64,000 bases of DNA from Rhodanobacter panaciterrae (GCF_014651895.1 NZ_BMXT01000004.1:1-64000); one strand, 5' to 3'; shown: positions 18,686 through 27,846, numbered from the stretch's first letter. Translations and numbers: made by a program. Notes: a model not told the origin generated them from the letters alone.

Positions 18686-20842
18686 TTACCAGGTGGCTTT
18701 CAGCGACACCCCGGAGAACGCCGTGTAACCGCGCAGCTTGATGTAGTACGTGGCGGCTGCCGGCGCGTTGAACGTGCAGGTTTCCGCGTTGCCACTCACG
18801 TACGGACGGCAGTCGTAGCTGGTCGTGGTCGGCGCCGAACCCTTCTTGACGTAAAGATCCGCGTCACCCGTACCGCCCGAGCTTGCGATGGTCAGCGTAG
18901 TGCTGCCAGCCGGCAGGACCACGGTATAGCTCAGTTCCTGGCCCGCGGCACCTGCCTGGCCGGTTACCGGCACGCCGTTCTGCAGACCGCTGCCGCCACC
19001 ACCGCCACCTGCGGTGTAGGACGCCTTGACCGTGACACCGGAGTACGCGGCATAGGCGTGCGCCTTGATGTAGTACTTGCCGGCACTCGGCGCGGCCACA
19101 GTGCAGCTCTCGGCATTGCCGCTCTTGTACGGACGGCAGTCATAACTGCTGGTGGTCGGTGCGGAACCGAACTTGGTGTACAGGTCGGCATCGCCGGTAC
19201 CACCGGAGATCGACATCACCAGGTTGGTGGCACCGGCCGGGACGGTGATGAAGTAGTCGTTGTCGGCACCCGTCGCCGCTGCCACGCCGGTGACGCCAAC
19301 GTTGTTCTGCAGCTCGGTAGTGGTACCGCCACCGCCGCCGCTGCCCGGACAGGTCACGCCGACGCCAGTGAATGCCGCGATCACATCATTCGCGTTGTAG
19401 CCCAGATCGGTCGCCGCCGATTCCACGCCGCAAGCACCGGAGTTGAAGGTCGAGGTTGCCGTCCAGTACGACTTGTTCGCCAGCGCATAGACCTGGAACG
19501 CCTTCTTGACATCCCAGCCGGTGGTCTTGGCCAGCAGGCAAAATGACTTGTTGTAGACACCGCTGGAGTAATGCACGTCGAGACTGGAGGTGTAATTGGC
19601 CGCGTTGTCGATCGAGCCGCCATCCTGCGTCGGGTTGCACATGTAGCGCAGCGCGTCGCCGATGCCGGCACTGGTCTTGACGATATCGCGCCCGACCAGG
19701 AAGTCGGCGGCACCACGGTCATAGAATTCGGCCGCTTCGCCGGCAATGTCCGAGTAGGCCTCGTTCATGCCGCCGGACTGGCCGGTGTAGGCGAGGTTCG
19801 AGTTCTGCTCGGTGTAGCCGTGACTGATCTCGTGGCTGGTCACGTCCAGCGACACCAGCGGGTAGAACGTGCTGGCGCCGTCACCGAAGTTCATCGCGGT
19901 GCCGTCCCAGAACGCATTCTCGTAGTTGCTCTTGTAGTGCACGTTCATGCGCAGCTGCATGCTCAGTGGCGCCGCCCCGGTGTAGGCCACGTACATGTCG
20001 TGCACGACGCCACCGAAATGGTGCGCGTCATTGACCGGCGAATAGGCGCCGTTGATCGCATCCGTGTCGCTGTTCGGGCAGGTGAAGCTGACCACCGAAC
20101 CGCCACTGGTGCCATGGTTGAGGTTGTAGGTCTTGACGTTGGTGTTGACCAGCGTGCAGGTACTGCCGGACTGGGTCACGTCGAGCGCGGCGTAGTTGGT
20201 TCCGTAGATGTATTTGCCGGTCTTGGTGTTGCCGCCGGGGCCGGTCGCCGAGGCATCGGTCAGACCGTCCCAGCTCATGATGACTGCACCGGTATTCGCA
20301 TCGATGATCGCGGTCGGACGGGTCGGGTTCGCACCATTGACGAAATAGGAGGTGCGATAGACCAGCCGGGCCGGGCCGTTGTCCTGCGGATACACGAACA
20401 GGTCGGCCTGCTGGTTGTTCATCGTCTCGCCGCCGGCCAGCATGGTGTGTGCGTGCCCCTTGAGCGCGACGATGGCGGCAGTCGGCGTCAGCTTTGGCGT
20501 AACCGAAGTCAAATCCAGTTGCACGTTCTGCAACAGCTCGCCGGTGGCGCGCAGCGCATTGCCCTGCGCATCCTGCACCACCGCAATGCTGCGGCCGTAG
20601 ACCGGCACGCCGCGGAACATCTGTTGCTGACGCACGACATGATGACCACCGGCGATGGCCACCGAGCTGCGCGCCGCCAGCGTCGTGTCCTGACCGAGGT
20701 TCAAATGTGCGGCCAGTGCATTGGCAGGCACCGCACCGAGATTCTGTGCGTGCAGGGTCTGCGTGGTGGCAGCGGTCGCTGCCGAGGCGGTAGCCATGCC
20801 GATCGCGGCAACCAGCAGTTTCAGACGGAAATGGTTGGGCAT
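18686..20842 (-). CDS. Secreted M4 (thermolysin-like) metalloprotease with two PPC domains
   Basis: A 718-residue secreted zinc protease. The signal peptide (about 1-24) is followed by an FTP/PepSY propeptide (about 30-200). The catalytic domain has zinc motif HEISHGYTEQ (H337, E338, H341) with the third ligand E361 in GGMNEAYSDIAGE. A glycine linker near 505 leads into two C-terminal pre-peptidase beta domains (about 515-605 and 625-718). These share GGTGDADLY, SYDCRPY, SGNAE and YYIK, a clear internal duplication. The ATG follows AGGAG by 6 nt. It should be exported by the type II system as an extracellular nutrient protease, with the PPC domains normally trimmed. Confidence 0.93.
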   Translation of the reverse strand: MPNHFRLKLLVAAIGMATASAATAATTQTLHAQNLGAVPANALAAHLNLGQDTTLAARSSVAIAGGHHVVRQQQMFRGVPVYGRSIAVVQDAQGNALRATGELLQNVQLDLTSVTPKLTPTAAIVALKGHAHTMLAGGETMNNQQADLFVYPQDNGPARLVYRTSYFVNGANPTRPTAIIDANTGAVIMSWDGLTDASATGPGGNTKTGKYIYGTNYAALDVTQSGSTCTLVNTNVKTYNLNHGTSGGSVVSFTCPNSDTDAINGAYSPVNDAHHFGGVVHDMYVAYTGAAPLSMQLRMNVHYKSNYENAFWDGTAMNFGDGASTFYPLVSLDVTSHEISHGYTEQNSNLAYTGQSGGMNEAYSDIAGEAAEFYDRGAADFLVGRDIVKTSAGIGDALRYMCNPTQDGGSIDNAANYTSSLDVHYSSGVYNKSFCLLAKTTGWDVKKAFQVYALANKSYWTATSTFNSGACGVESAATDLGYNANDVIAAFTGVGVTCPGSGGGGGTTTELQNNVGVTGVAAATGADNDYFITVPAGATNLVMSISGGTGDADLYTKFGSAPTTSSYDCRPYKSGNAESCTVAAPSAGKYYIKAHAYAAYSGVTVKASYTAGGGGGGSGLQNGVPVTGQAGAAGQELSYTVVLPAGSTTLTIASSGGTGDADLYVKKGSAPTTTSYDCRPYVSGNAETCTFNAPAAATYYIKLRGYTAFSGVSLKATW

Positions 20843-21381
20843 TCAAAACTCCTAGACAAGATTTCGGGGACAAACAGGCCCGATGCGGCCATGTGGACCC
20901 CATGCAAGAATTGCCGTGCAGGACACGGCCCCTTAGTTCTTTAGCTGTCTAGCGATCCCAAAATACGTCCCGGTTCGGCTGCCATTCCCCCTGGCATTCC
21001 CTGCAAGGGCAGCGCGTGGACGCGTAGCTGCAAGACGGCGAGCACGCCGCCAAAGGATCATCCGTCAACCTCCCCGGCGACGAATGCGAACACGTTATTA
21101 CTTGCGATTCGGCGCAGCCATCTGATTTTTTCCTACGCCGGGTGACGACAGTCACAGCACGAAGCATCCGCAAGCTCGCGATGCGCATAGCGCACAACAG
21201 CCGTCCGATGCGGGCCACGCCACGCGGAATGGGGCTTTGGCCGCGTCGATCAATCACCAGGGTTGTCGTTTGTCACGAGACAAATCGATCACATAATCTT
21301 GCGTTGACGAAACACAAGGTCGCCATTGCATCGCATGAGATTACGTCTTGCTGTCGCGCTGGTTGCGCCCGCGTGGCGGAC
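20843..21381. other. Intergenic region upstream of the M4 protease
   Basis: About 540 nt without a convincing gene. It must contain the promoter of the protease (minus strand). The ribosome site AGGAG is at its left end. The only structure noted is a small palindrome, TTTGTC-ACGA-GACAAA, at 21269-21284. The reading frames crossing it are short and have poor codon use. Confidence 0.6.
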
Positions 21382-21939
21382 TCAGAGCATGCCCGTCTCG
21401 AGCTTGGCAGCGTCGGACATCATCGAATGGCTCCATGGCGGATCGAACACCAGGTCCACATCCGCTTCGGCGACGGTGGGAATCATTTCCAGCTTGGTCC
21501 GCGCGTCGTCCACCAGGATGTCGCCCATGCCGCAGCCGGGCGCAGTCAAGGTGAGCTTCACATAGACCTTGCGCTGACCCGATTCGGTCTGTTCCAGACT
21601 GAGGTCGTAGACCAGCCCCAGCTCGACCACATTGACCGGAATCTCCGGATCGAACACGGTGCGCAACTGATCCCACGCCAGTTTTTCCACATCCGCATTG
21701 GTGGCATCGGCGGCTACCTCGATCGGCGCCGGCGGTTCCTTGCCCAGCGCGTCGGCATCCTTGCCGGCGATGCGGAACAGGTTGCCTTCCACGTAGACGG
21801 TGAAACTGCCGCCCAGCGCCTGGGTGATGTAACCGATCTGGCCGGCGGGAAGGCTCACCACATCACCTTGCGGCACCATGACGGCACTGCAATCACGCAT
21901 CAGGGTGAAGGGTTCGCTGCTCAGACTGAAACCACTCAT
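21382..21939 (-). CDS. sufT: SufT-type iron-sulphur cluster assembly protein (DUF59/MIP18)
   Basis: A 185-residue protein with an N-terminal beta segment (about 1-85) and a C-terminal DUF59 domain with FDPEIPVNVVELGLVYD and LTAPGCGMGDILVDDA, the latter holding the conserved cysteine. SufT proteins help mature Fe-S proteins in the cytoplasm. The ATG before SGFSLSS is used; a TTG 12 nt upstream abuts the AGGA stretch. The rest of the suf operon is not nearby. Confidence 0.88.
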   Translation of the reverse strand: MSGFSLSSEPFTLMRDCSAVMVPQGDVVSLPAGQIGYITQALGGSFTVYVEGNLFRIAGKDADALGKEPPAPIEVAADATNADVEKLAWDQLRTVFDPEIPVNVVELGLVYDLSLEQTESGQRKVYVKLTLTAPGCGMGDILVDDARTKLEMIPTVAEADVDLVFDPPWSHSMMSDAAKLETGML

Positions 21940-22166
21940 ACCACTCGCCAATCCTGTATCTGCGGGCGCGACTACGCGTCGAACCCAGGTTGTGCATTAT
22001 GCCGCCCGCCGCGCGGTCCCGCTTGTCCCAGATCAGGCCGGAATCATGGAACTCAAGGGAATGCCGCCGTGCGCTTGGCGCCGTCGTCGGCCGGCATCAC
22101 GTTATGATGGCTGCTTTGCCTGATGGACCAACGCATGTTCCCAGCCGCCCTGCCGTGTCGTCGCCG

Positions 22167-22619
22167 ATGAGTGTGCGCAACGTATTGCTGTTTGTGTTCG
22201 CGCTGTTCAGCGCCGCCATGTTGGGACTGGCCGCCGGCGCGGTATGGATGGTCGCTACGCTGTATCTGCGTCATCCGCTGCCATGGCTGGCGCTGCCGAT
22301 CGGTGCACTGCTGGCCTGGGCCATCCGCAGCTTTGTACGTCCAGCGGGCGTCGGTGCCGCGCTGTTGGCGGCATGGGGCACGCTGCTGGCGGCAATCTAC
22401 GTCAACATGTTGATCGTCGGCATATTGATCGCCGGCAACATGGGCATGGGCCTGATCGATGCCATGCGCACGGCCGGTGCCGGCATGCTGTGGCAGCTGG
22501 CACGCATGGCGTTGTCGCCGCCGGATATCGGCTATACCGCACTGGCCACGCTACTGGCCGCATGGCTGGCCTGGCGCGCACCACGCAAGCGTGCGCGCGC
22601 CATCGCCGCTGACAAATGA
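22167..22619 (+). CDS. Hypothetical inner-membrane protein
   Basis: A 150-residue very hydrophobic protein with four or five transmembrane helices (for example VLLFVFALFSAAMLGLAAGA and YTALATLLAAWLAW) and a basic C terminus APRKRARAIAADK. No family is recognised. The start at 22167 lacks a strong ribosome site; in-frame ATGs further upstream add a non-hydrophobic leader. It is convergent with pntB, with 1 nt between the stops, and has the base composition of its neighbours. Confidence 0.65.
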   Translation: MSVRNVLLFVFALFSAAMLGLAAGAVWMVATLYLRHPLPWLALPIGALLAWAIRSFVRPAGVGAALLAAWGTLLAAIYVNMLIVGILIAGNMGMGLIDAMRTAGAGMLWQLARMALSPPDIGYTALATLLAAWLAWRAPRKRARAIAADK

Positions 22620-22620
22620 C

Positions 22621-24099
22621 TCAGGCGTCGATCGCCTTCAGCTCCGTCACCAGCTCGCCCACCGCGGCCTGACCGTCGCCGTACAACATGCGCGTGTTGT
22701 CGGCATAGAACAGCGCATTCTCGATGCCGGCAAAGCCGGTGCCCTTGCCGCGCTTGATCACGATTACGTGCTTGGCCGCACTCACGTCGAGAATCGGCAT
22801 GCCGTAGATCGGCGACGCCGGATCGGTCTTGGCCAGCGGATTGACCACGTCGTTGGCGCCGATCACCAGCGCCACGTCGGTGGCTGGAAACTCCGGGTTG
22901 ATGTCATCCATGTCGGCGATCAGGTCGTACGGCACGCCGGCCTCGGCCAGCAGTACGTTCATGTGGCCGGGCATACGCCCCGCCACCGGATGGATCGCGA
23001 ATTTCACCTTCACCCCACGCTTGATCAGCAACTGGGCGAATTCCCACACCTTGTGCTGTGCCTGCGCCACCGCCAAGCCGTAACCGGGCACGATCACCAC
23101 GCGCTCGGCATAGGCCATCATCACCGCCGCATCTGCCCCATCGATCGGCTTCTGCGCACCCTCGATCGCCTGCGCTTCGCCGCCAGCGGCACCGAAGCTG
23201 CCGAACAGCACGTTGCCGATCGAGCGGTTCATCGCCTTGGCCATCAATTGGGTCAGCAGCGTGCCGGCGGCGCCCACCACCATGCCAGCGATGATCATCG
23301 CCTCGTTGCCCAACACGAAACCCTCGAACGCCACTGCCAGTCCGGTGAACGCGTTGTACAACGAGATCACCACCGGCATGTCGGCGCCGCCGATCGGCAG
23401 CGTCATCATCAATCCGAACAGCAGCGCCAGCGCGAAGAACGCCACGATCAGCGCCAGGCTGGCATGACCGCCGGCCAGCGCGATGCCGATCAGCACCGCC
23501 GCAGCCAGCAACAACATATTGACCACGCGCTGCCCGGCAAACACGAAGCGCTTGTCCAGCCAGCCCTGCAGCTTGGCGAACGCGATCAGCGAGCCGGAAA
23601 AGCTCACCGCGCCGATCAATGCACCGAGCACACCCAGTCCCAGCTCCAGCGGCGACAGCAGGACCACATCCGCCACCGGCTGCAGCGCATTGATCGCCCA
23701 ACTCTCCGGCCGCAATGGCGACGTATCCGGGATGCCTGCCGGATGCAGCAGTGCCAGATTGCGCACGTATCCGATCAGCTCGACCGCGCCTATCGCCGCC
23801 GCCGCACCACCGCCCATGCCGTTGTACAGCGCCACCATCTGCGGCATCGCGGTCATCGCCACGCGTTTGCCGCTCCACCACGCGGCACTGACGCCGATCA
23901 GCACCGCGGCGGCAATCAGTGGTAAGTGGTGCATGTCCGGCAGGAAGAACGTGGCCAGCACTGCCAGCAGCATGCCGTAGCCAGCCCATACGATGCCGCC
24001 GCGCGCGGTGCGCGGCGAACTCATGCGTTTCAGACCCAGGATGAACAGCAGCGCGGCGAGGAAATAACAGGCCTTGATCAACGTCGGCAGCCAGCTCAT
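22621..24099 (-). CDS. pntB: NAD(P) transhydrogenase subunit beta
   Basis: A 492-residue subunit with about eight membrane helices in the first 260 residues, then the NADP(H)-binding dIII domain. dIII shows VPGYGLAVAQAQHKVWE, AIHPVAGRMPGHMNVLLAEA, GANDVVNP and IKRGKGTGFAG. With pntA1 and pntA2 it couples proton entry to NADPH formation in the inner membrane. It follows pntA2 with a 1-nt stop/start overlap. Confidence 0.96.
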   Translation of the reverse strand: MSWLPTLIKACYFLAALLFILGLKRMSSPRTARGGIVWAGYGMLLAVLATFFLPDMHHLPLIAAAVLIGVSAAWWSGKRVAMTAMPQMVALYNGMGGGAAAAIGAVELIGYVRNLALLHPAGIPDTSPLRPESWAINALQPVADVVLLSPLELGLGVLGALIGAVSFSGSLIAFAKLQGWLDKRFVFAGQRVVNMLLLAAAVLIGIALAGGHASLALIVAFFALALLFGLMMTLPIGGADMPVVISLYNAFTGLAVAFEGFVLGNEAMIIAGMVVGAAGTLLTQLMAKAMNRSIGNVLFGSFGAAGGEAQAIEGAQKPIDGADAAVMMAYAERVVIVPGYGLAVAQAQHKVWEFAQLLIKRGVKVKFAIHPVAGRMPGHMNVLLAEAGVPYDLIADMDDINPEFPATDVALVIGANDVVNPLAKTDPASPIYGMPILDVSAAKHVIVIKRGKGTGFAGIENALFYADNTRMLYGDGQAAVGELVTELKAIDA

Positions 24100-24404
24100 C
24101 AGTGGCTCCCCTTGCCGGCGTCCGGCTTGCTGGGCTTGAACATCTCCAGCATCCGCTCGGTCACCACGTAGCCACCGGCGGCGTTGCCCGCACCCAGCAG
24201 AACGCCGATGAAGCCGATGGTGATCTCGAACGGCGTCTGCGCGTGGCCTAGCGCAATCATCGCCCCAACCAGCACAATGCCGTGCACGAAGTTGGAACCG
24301 GACATCAGCGGCGTGTGCAGGATCACCGGCACCCGCGCGATGATTTCGTAGCCGGTAAACGCTGCCAGCATGAAGATATACAGCGCCAGGAAACCGTCGA
24401 TCAT
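24099..24404 (-). CDS. pntA2: NAD(P) transhydrogenase alpha subunit part 2 (membrane)
   Basis: A 101-residue membrane piece with three to four helices, equivalent to the C-terminal membrane segment of fused PntA (LYIFMLAAFTGYEIIARVP, TPLMSGSNFVHGIVLVG). It belongs to the three-subunit arrangement. It should follow pntA1 directly, but here the sigma-factor cassette (24555-26085, opposite strand) lies between. Its promoter must therefore be in the 150-nt gap before the sigma gene or inside that cassette. Confidence 0.92.
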   Translation of the reverse strand: MIDGFLALYIFMLAAFTGYEIIARVPVILHTPLMSGSNFVHGIVLVGAMIALGHAQTPFEITIGFIGVLLGAGNAAGGYVVTERMLEMFKPSKPDAGKGSH

Positions 24405-24554
24405 GACCCCATCCCCTATGAAAGCCGCCCGCCAGGACGTCGTGTTTGCATCATACGGGTGCTGGTCAACCCGTGCGAGCCTGCCGCGTTGATTACGGGA
24501 ACCGAACCGATGGAGCCTGGGGATGCGTCATCCGACGATGCTGACGAGGCGGCC

Positions 24555-25139
24555 ATGAGCAGTGTGGCCGGCACGCTCGATGTTGAACTGCTGAGCGACA
24601 CCCGTGAGACACCCGCCACGCTGGATGCGTTTCTGGCGCAGGTCGAGCGGCGCGCGTTCCGCATGGCCGAACTGCAGTTGCGTCAGCGTGAGGACGCCAT
24701 GGATGCCGTGCAGGACGCCATGCTGCGGCTGGTCAGGCATTACCGCGACAAACCCGCGGCGGAATGGTCGCCGTTGTTCTGGGGCATCCTGCGCCGGCGC
24801 ATCGTCGATCTGCAGCGCCGTCGCAAGGTGCGCTCGATCGTGGTGGGCTGGCTCGGTGGCGGCCGCGACGATGAGGGCGACGAGCTGCCCACCTGGGAGC
24901 CTGCCGACCCAGGCCCCGGCCCGCTCGACCGGCTGCACGATGTGCAGTCGTACGCCGACATGGCCGCCGCGGTCAGGCAGCTGCCGGGGCGACAGCGCGA
25001 GGCTTTCATGCTGCGCATGCTGGAAGGGCTGGATGTGGCGGAAACCGCACGCGCCATGGGCTGCTCCGAAGGCAGTGTAAAAACGCATCTGTCACGCGCA
25101 ATGCATCATCTGCGCGATCAACTGGAGGACTGGCGATGA
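24555..25139 (+). CDS. ECF-type RNA polymerase sigma factor
   Basis: A 194-residue sigma factor. Region 2 is LDAFLAQVERRAFRMAELQL to DAVQDAMLRLVRHY, and region 4 is LPGRQREAFMLRMLEGLDV with the helix-turn-helix ETARAMGCSEGSVKTHLSRA. A DEGDELP linker lies between. The ATG at 24555 has GAGG 5 nt upstream; the ATG at 24510 would add 15 acidic residues. It is the first gene of a tight three-gene operon (4-nt and 1-nt overlaps) with a DUF3619-like membrane protein and a DUF3106 protein, a set found together in other beta/gammaproteobacteria. No classical zinc-type anti-sigma is seen. Confidence 0.88.
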   Translation: MSSVAGTLDVELLSDTRETPATLDAFLAQVERRAFRMAELQLRQREDAMDAVQDAMLRLVRHYRDKPAAEWSPLFWGILRRRIVDLQRRRKVRSIVVGWLGGGRDDEGDELPTWEPADPGPGPLDRLHDVQSYADMAAAVRQLPGRQREAFMLRMLEGLDVAETARAMGCSEGSVKTHLSRAMHHLRDQLEDWR

Positions 25140-25552
25140 CCTCGTCCGATAAGAATCGATCCGACAAGCATTTCGAACAGCGTGCCCGCAAACTCTGGCA
25201 CGAGGCTGCCCAACATATCGATCCGGCGACCGCCGGGCGCTTGCGCGCAGCGCGTCGGAAAGCACTCGAGGCAACGCAGGCGCGGACCCACCACACCGTT
25301 CGCTGGCTGATCCCGACTGGCGCCTTCGCCGCGATCGCACTGGCCACGATGATGGTGTGGCAACCATTGCAGCAACGCCACGCAACCACGTCGATGCCGG
25401 TCAGCAGCGTGACCGATTCCACCGCGGATCTGGACAACGATCTGCCGCCGGACGCCGACAAGACCGATCCCAACCTCTACCAGAACCTCGACTTCTACGG
25501 CTGGCTAGCCTCCAGCAATACCGATGCCAGCAGCCAGCGGACCAACCAGTGA
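25136..25552 (+). CDS. DUF3619-like single-pass membrane protein (possible anti-sigma)
   Basis: A 138-residue protein with a charged cytoplasmic N-terminal part (SSDKNRSDKHFEQRARKLW), one membrane helix (about residues 57-75, WLIPTGAFAAIALATMMVW) and an acidic periplasmic tail with DPNLYQNLDFYGWLAS. The layout is that of a membrane anti-sigma factor, and it overlaps the sigma gene by 4 nt. DUF3619 is the best family match, from the tail motif and neighbourhood. The anti-sigma role is inference. Confidence 0.75.
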   Translation: MTSSDKNRSDKHFEQRARKLWHEAAQHIDPATAGRLRAARRKALEATQARTHHTVRWLIPTGAFAAIALATMMVWQPLQQRHATTSMPVSSVTDSTADLDNDLPPDADKTDPNLYQNLDFYGWLASSNTDASSQRTNQ

Positions 25553-26085
25553 TGAGCCGATCGTTCCGCATGCTGTCTTTGCTGTTTGCCGCACTGCTTG
25601 GCAGTGTCGTCGCGGCCGTACCGTTGCATGCGCAGGAAATACCCCCCGCCGAACGTGACATGCCGGCACCGCCGGCACGCCCATGGAGCAGCCTTAGTCC
25701 GGCTCAGCGCGACATGCTCTCGCCGCTGGCGCAGAAATGGGACGAGCTGCCGCCACGCCGACAGGCGAACATGCTGAAAAAGGCTGAGCACTGGAACACG
25801 CTTTCGCCTGAGAAGCGCGAGGAAGTCCGCCAGCGCATTGCACGCTGGCAGCAAATGACACCCGAGCAGCGCCAGCAGACGCGTGCGAATGTTAAGGAGT
25901 TCCGCCAGTTGCCGCCGGAACAGCGCGCGAAATTGCATGCAGCCTTTGAACGTTTCCAGCAATTGCCGCCGAAGCAACGTGAGCAGCTGCTCAACCAGTG
26001 GCATGCCATTCCTCCGGGCCAGCGCATGCGTTGGCTCAGGCAGAACGGTCATGCAGATTTGCAATCCGGTTCCGGCAAACCCTGA
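25552..26085 (+). CDS. DUF3106 periplasmic protein
   Basis: A 177-residue exported protein. After the signal peptide (ending near VPLHAQ) come repeated short units of the form LSPAQRDML, LPPRRQANM, LSPEKREEV, MTPEQRQQT and LPPEQRAKL, each followed by a W or F residue: the DUF3106 pattern of amphipathic helical repeats. It is the third gene of the sigma operon and may be a periplasmic sensor or chaperone resembling Spy/CpxP in its helical nature. Function unproven. Confidence 0.82.
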   Translation: MSRSFRMLSLLFAALLGSVVAAVPLHAQEIPPAERDMPAPPARPWSSLSPAQRDMLSPLAQKWDELPPRRQANMLKKAEHWNTLSPEKREEVRQRIARWQQMTPEQRQQTRANVKEFRQLPPEQRAKLHAAFERFQQLPPKQREQLLNQWHAIPPGQRMRWLRQNGHADLQSGSGKP

Positions 26086-26095
26086 CTTCCTCAAA

Positions 26096-26116
26096 TGCCC
26101 CTCCTTGTGCGGGGCA
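26096..26116 (+). terminator. Weak hairpin between convergent sigma operon and pntA1
   Basis: TGCCCC and GGGGCA form a 6-bp stem with a 9-nt loop, followed by CTCTGTTT. It lies between the DUF3106 stop and the pntA1 stop (26132), where a terminator is expected, but the T run is poor. Confidence 0.45.
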
Positions 26117-26131
26117 CTCTGTTTCAGCCGG

Positions 26132-27238
26132 TCAGGCGGTAAATCGAATCTCGCCAGCGTGGCTCAGACAGCTCTTGGCGACCAGCTCGTCATTGAAATC
26201 CGGCTGCAACGCACCGTCGTGCACCAGCAGCTCGACGAAATTGAAGACATTGCGCGCATACATCTCCGACGCATGCAGCGGCGCGCCAGCCGGCAGGTTC
26301 AGCGGCCCCAGGATCACCACGCCGCCATGTTCGACCCGCTCGCCCGGCTTGGTGAGTTCGCAATTGCCACCACCCTCGGCAGCCAGATCGACGATCAGTG
26401 CGCCCGGCTTCATGCCATCGACCATCGCTGCGGTGAGGATCTTCGGCGCGGGACGGCCCGGTACGGCCGCGGTGGTGACGATCACGTCGATCGATTTCAG
26501 ATGTTCGGCCAGCGCCTGCTGTTGCGCGGCGCGCTCCTCCGCCGACAGCTCGCGCGCATAACCACCACTGCCGGCCGCACTGACGCCGAGTTCGAGAAAC
26601 TTCGCGCCCAGTGATTCCACCTGCTCGCGCGTTTCCGGGCGGACATCGTAGCCTTCGATCTGCGCACCCAACCGACGCGCGGTGGCGATCGCCTGCAACC
26701 CGGCTACGCCGGCGCCGATCACCAGCACCTTGGATGGCCGGATCGTGCCGGCCGCGGTGGTCAGCATCGGGAAGAACTTCGGCGAAGCCTCGGCCGCGAT
26801 CAGCATGGCGCGATAGCCAGCCACCGCCGCCTGCGAACTCAGCACATCCATCGCCTGCGCGCGAGTGGTGCGCGGCAGCAGCTCCAGCGAAAACGCGGTC
26901 AACTTGCGCGCGGTGAGCGCGGCGACGCGCCCGGTGGCGCCATACGGCCGCAGCTGACCAACCACCACGCTGCCCTCGCGCAAACCGACATATACGGCGT
27001 CGTCCGGCGGCAGCACACAGGCGAGCAGATCGGCCTGGGCCAGCACACCGGCAGCGTCGGCAAATTCGGCGTCGGCGTCGGCGTATGCAACGTCGGGGAA
27101 ACCGGCGGCACGCCCCGCATCGTGTTCCAGCAGAACGCGCAAACCCTTGCCGCGCAGCTTCTTCGCCATCTCGGGCGTGATCGCCACGCGGCGCTCTCCA
27201 GCGGCGGTCTCACGCAAAGCGGCTACGGTGATCGGCAT
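26132..27238 (-). CDS. pntA1: NAD(P) transhydrogenase alpha subunit part 1 (NAD-binding)
   Basis: A 368-residue soluble dI domain that binds NAD(H). Motifs: ERRVAITPEMAKKLRGKG at the start, RAQAMDVLSSQAAVAGYRA, the Rossmann loop VLVIGAGVAGLQAIATARRLGA and the VIVTTAAVPGRPAP segment. It ends before the membrane region, as in split PntA systems. The start MPITVAALRE gives normal length. The partner genes pntA2 and pntB are on the same strand but 1.7 kb downstream, beyond a cassette on the opposite strand. Confidence 0.94.
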   Translation of the reverse strand: MPITVAALRETAAGERRVAITPEMAKKLRGKGLRVLLEHDAGRAAGFPDVAYADADAEFADAAGVLAQADLLACVLPPDDAVYVGLREGSVVVGQLRPYGATGRVAALTARKLTAFSLELLPRTTRAQAMDVLSSQAAVAGYRAMLIAAEASPKFFPMLTTAAGTIRPSKVLVIGAGVAGLQAIATARRLGAQIEGYDVRPETREQVESLGAKFLELGVSAAGSGGYARELSAEERAAQQQALAEHLKSIDVIVTTAAVPGRPAPKILTAAMVDGMKPGALIVDLAAEGGGNCELTKPGERVEHGGVVILGPLNLPAGAPLHASEMYARNVFNFVELLVHDGALQPDFNDELVAKSCLSHAGEIRFTA

Positions 27239-27375
27239 GGTGCAGTCCCCTCGACAGTGATTGGGACATCTTAGCGGCTTGCCGTACCGGTTTTGATCCG
27301 GGCCGGCCGAAAAGAGTAAGCTGGCCCGCCGGCACACGCGGCCCATGCTGTCCGGGGTCCTTGCCGGAGATCCCG

Positions 27376-27792
27376 ATGCCCGTATCCACCACCACGTTCA
27401 CCGACTTGCTTGCTCTGGCGCGCAGCGCGCGCAAACAAGCCTATGCCCCGTATTCGAATTTCCTGGTCGGCGCCGCGCTGCTGACCCGCGACGGCCGCCA
27501 GTTCAGCGGCTGCAATGTGGAAAACGCGTCCTACGGTCTGTGCAACTGCGCCGAACGAACCGCGCTCTTCAGCGCGATCGCTGCCGGCTGCCAACCTGGC
27601 GATTTCGTGGCTCTCGCCGTGATCGCCGATACCGACCATCCGGTCAGCCCCTGCGGCGCCTGCCGCCAGGTGATGTCCGAACTGTGCGACGACGCGATGC
27701 CTGTGCTGCTGGCCAATCTGCACGGCGCAACGCAGGAAACCAGTGTGGCCGCGCTGCTGCCGGGCTCGTTCAAGCTGCCGCTATCGGCCTGA
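27376..27792 (+). CDS. cdd: Cytidine deaminase
   Basis: A 138-residue zinc enzyme deaminating (deoxy)cytidine to (deoxy)uridine in pyrimidine salvage. Zinc and catalytic residues sit in NCAERTALFSAI and PCGACRQVM. The CAE rather than HAE motif and the short length mark the small homotetrameric three-cysteine type. The ATG at 27376 follows GGAG by 6 nt. It is divergent from pntA1 and upstream of the nitroreductase. Confidence 0.93.
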   Translation: MPVSTTTFTDLLALARSARKQAYAPYSNFLVGAALLTRDGRQFSGCNVENASYGLCNCAERTALFSAIAAGCQPGDFVALAVIADTDHPVSPCGACRQVMSELCDDAMPVLLANLHGATQETSVAALLPGSFKLPLSA

Positions 27793-27846
27793 CGGTTGGC
27801 CGATCCGCCCGTTAGCATGGGCATCCCCACGTCGAAAGAGCGATCC

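Noticed and set aside
22459..23925. A 488-codon plus-strand frame opposite pntB
   Set aside because: Antisense shadow with skewed residue use; pntB is unambiguous.
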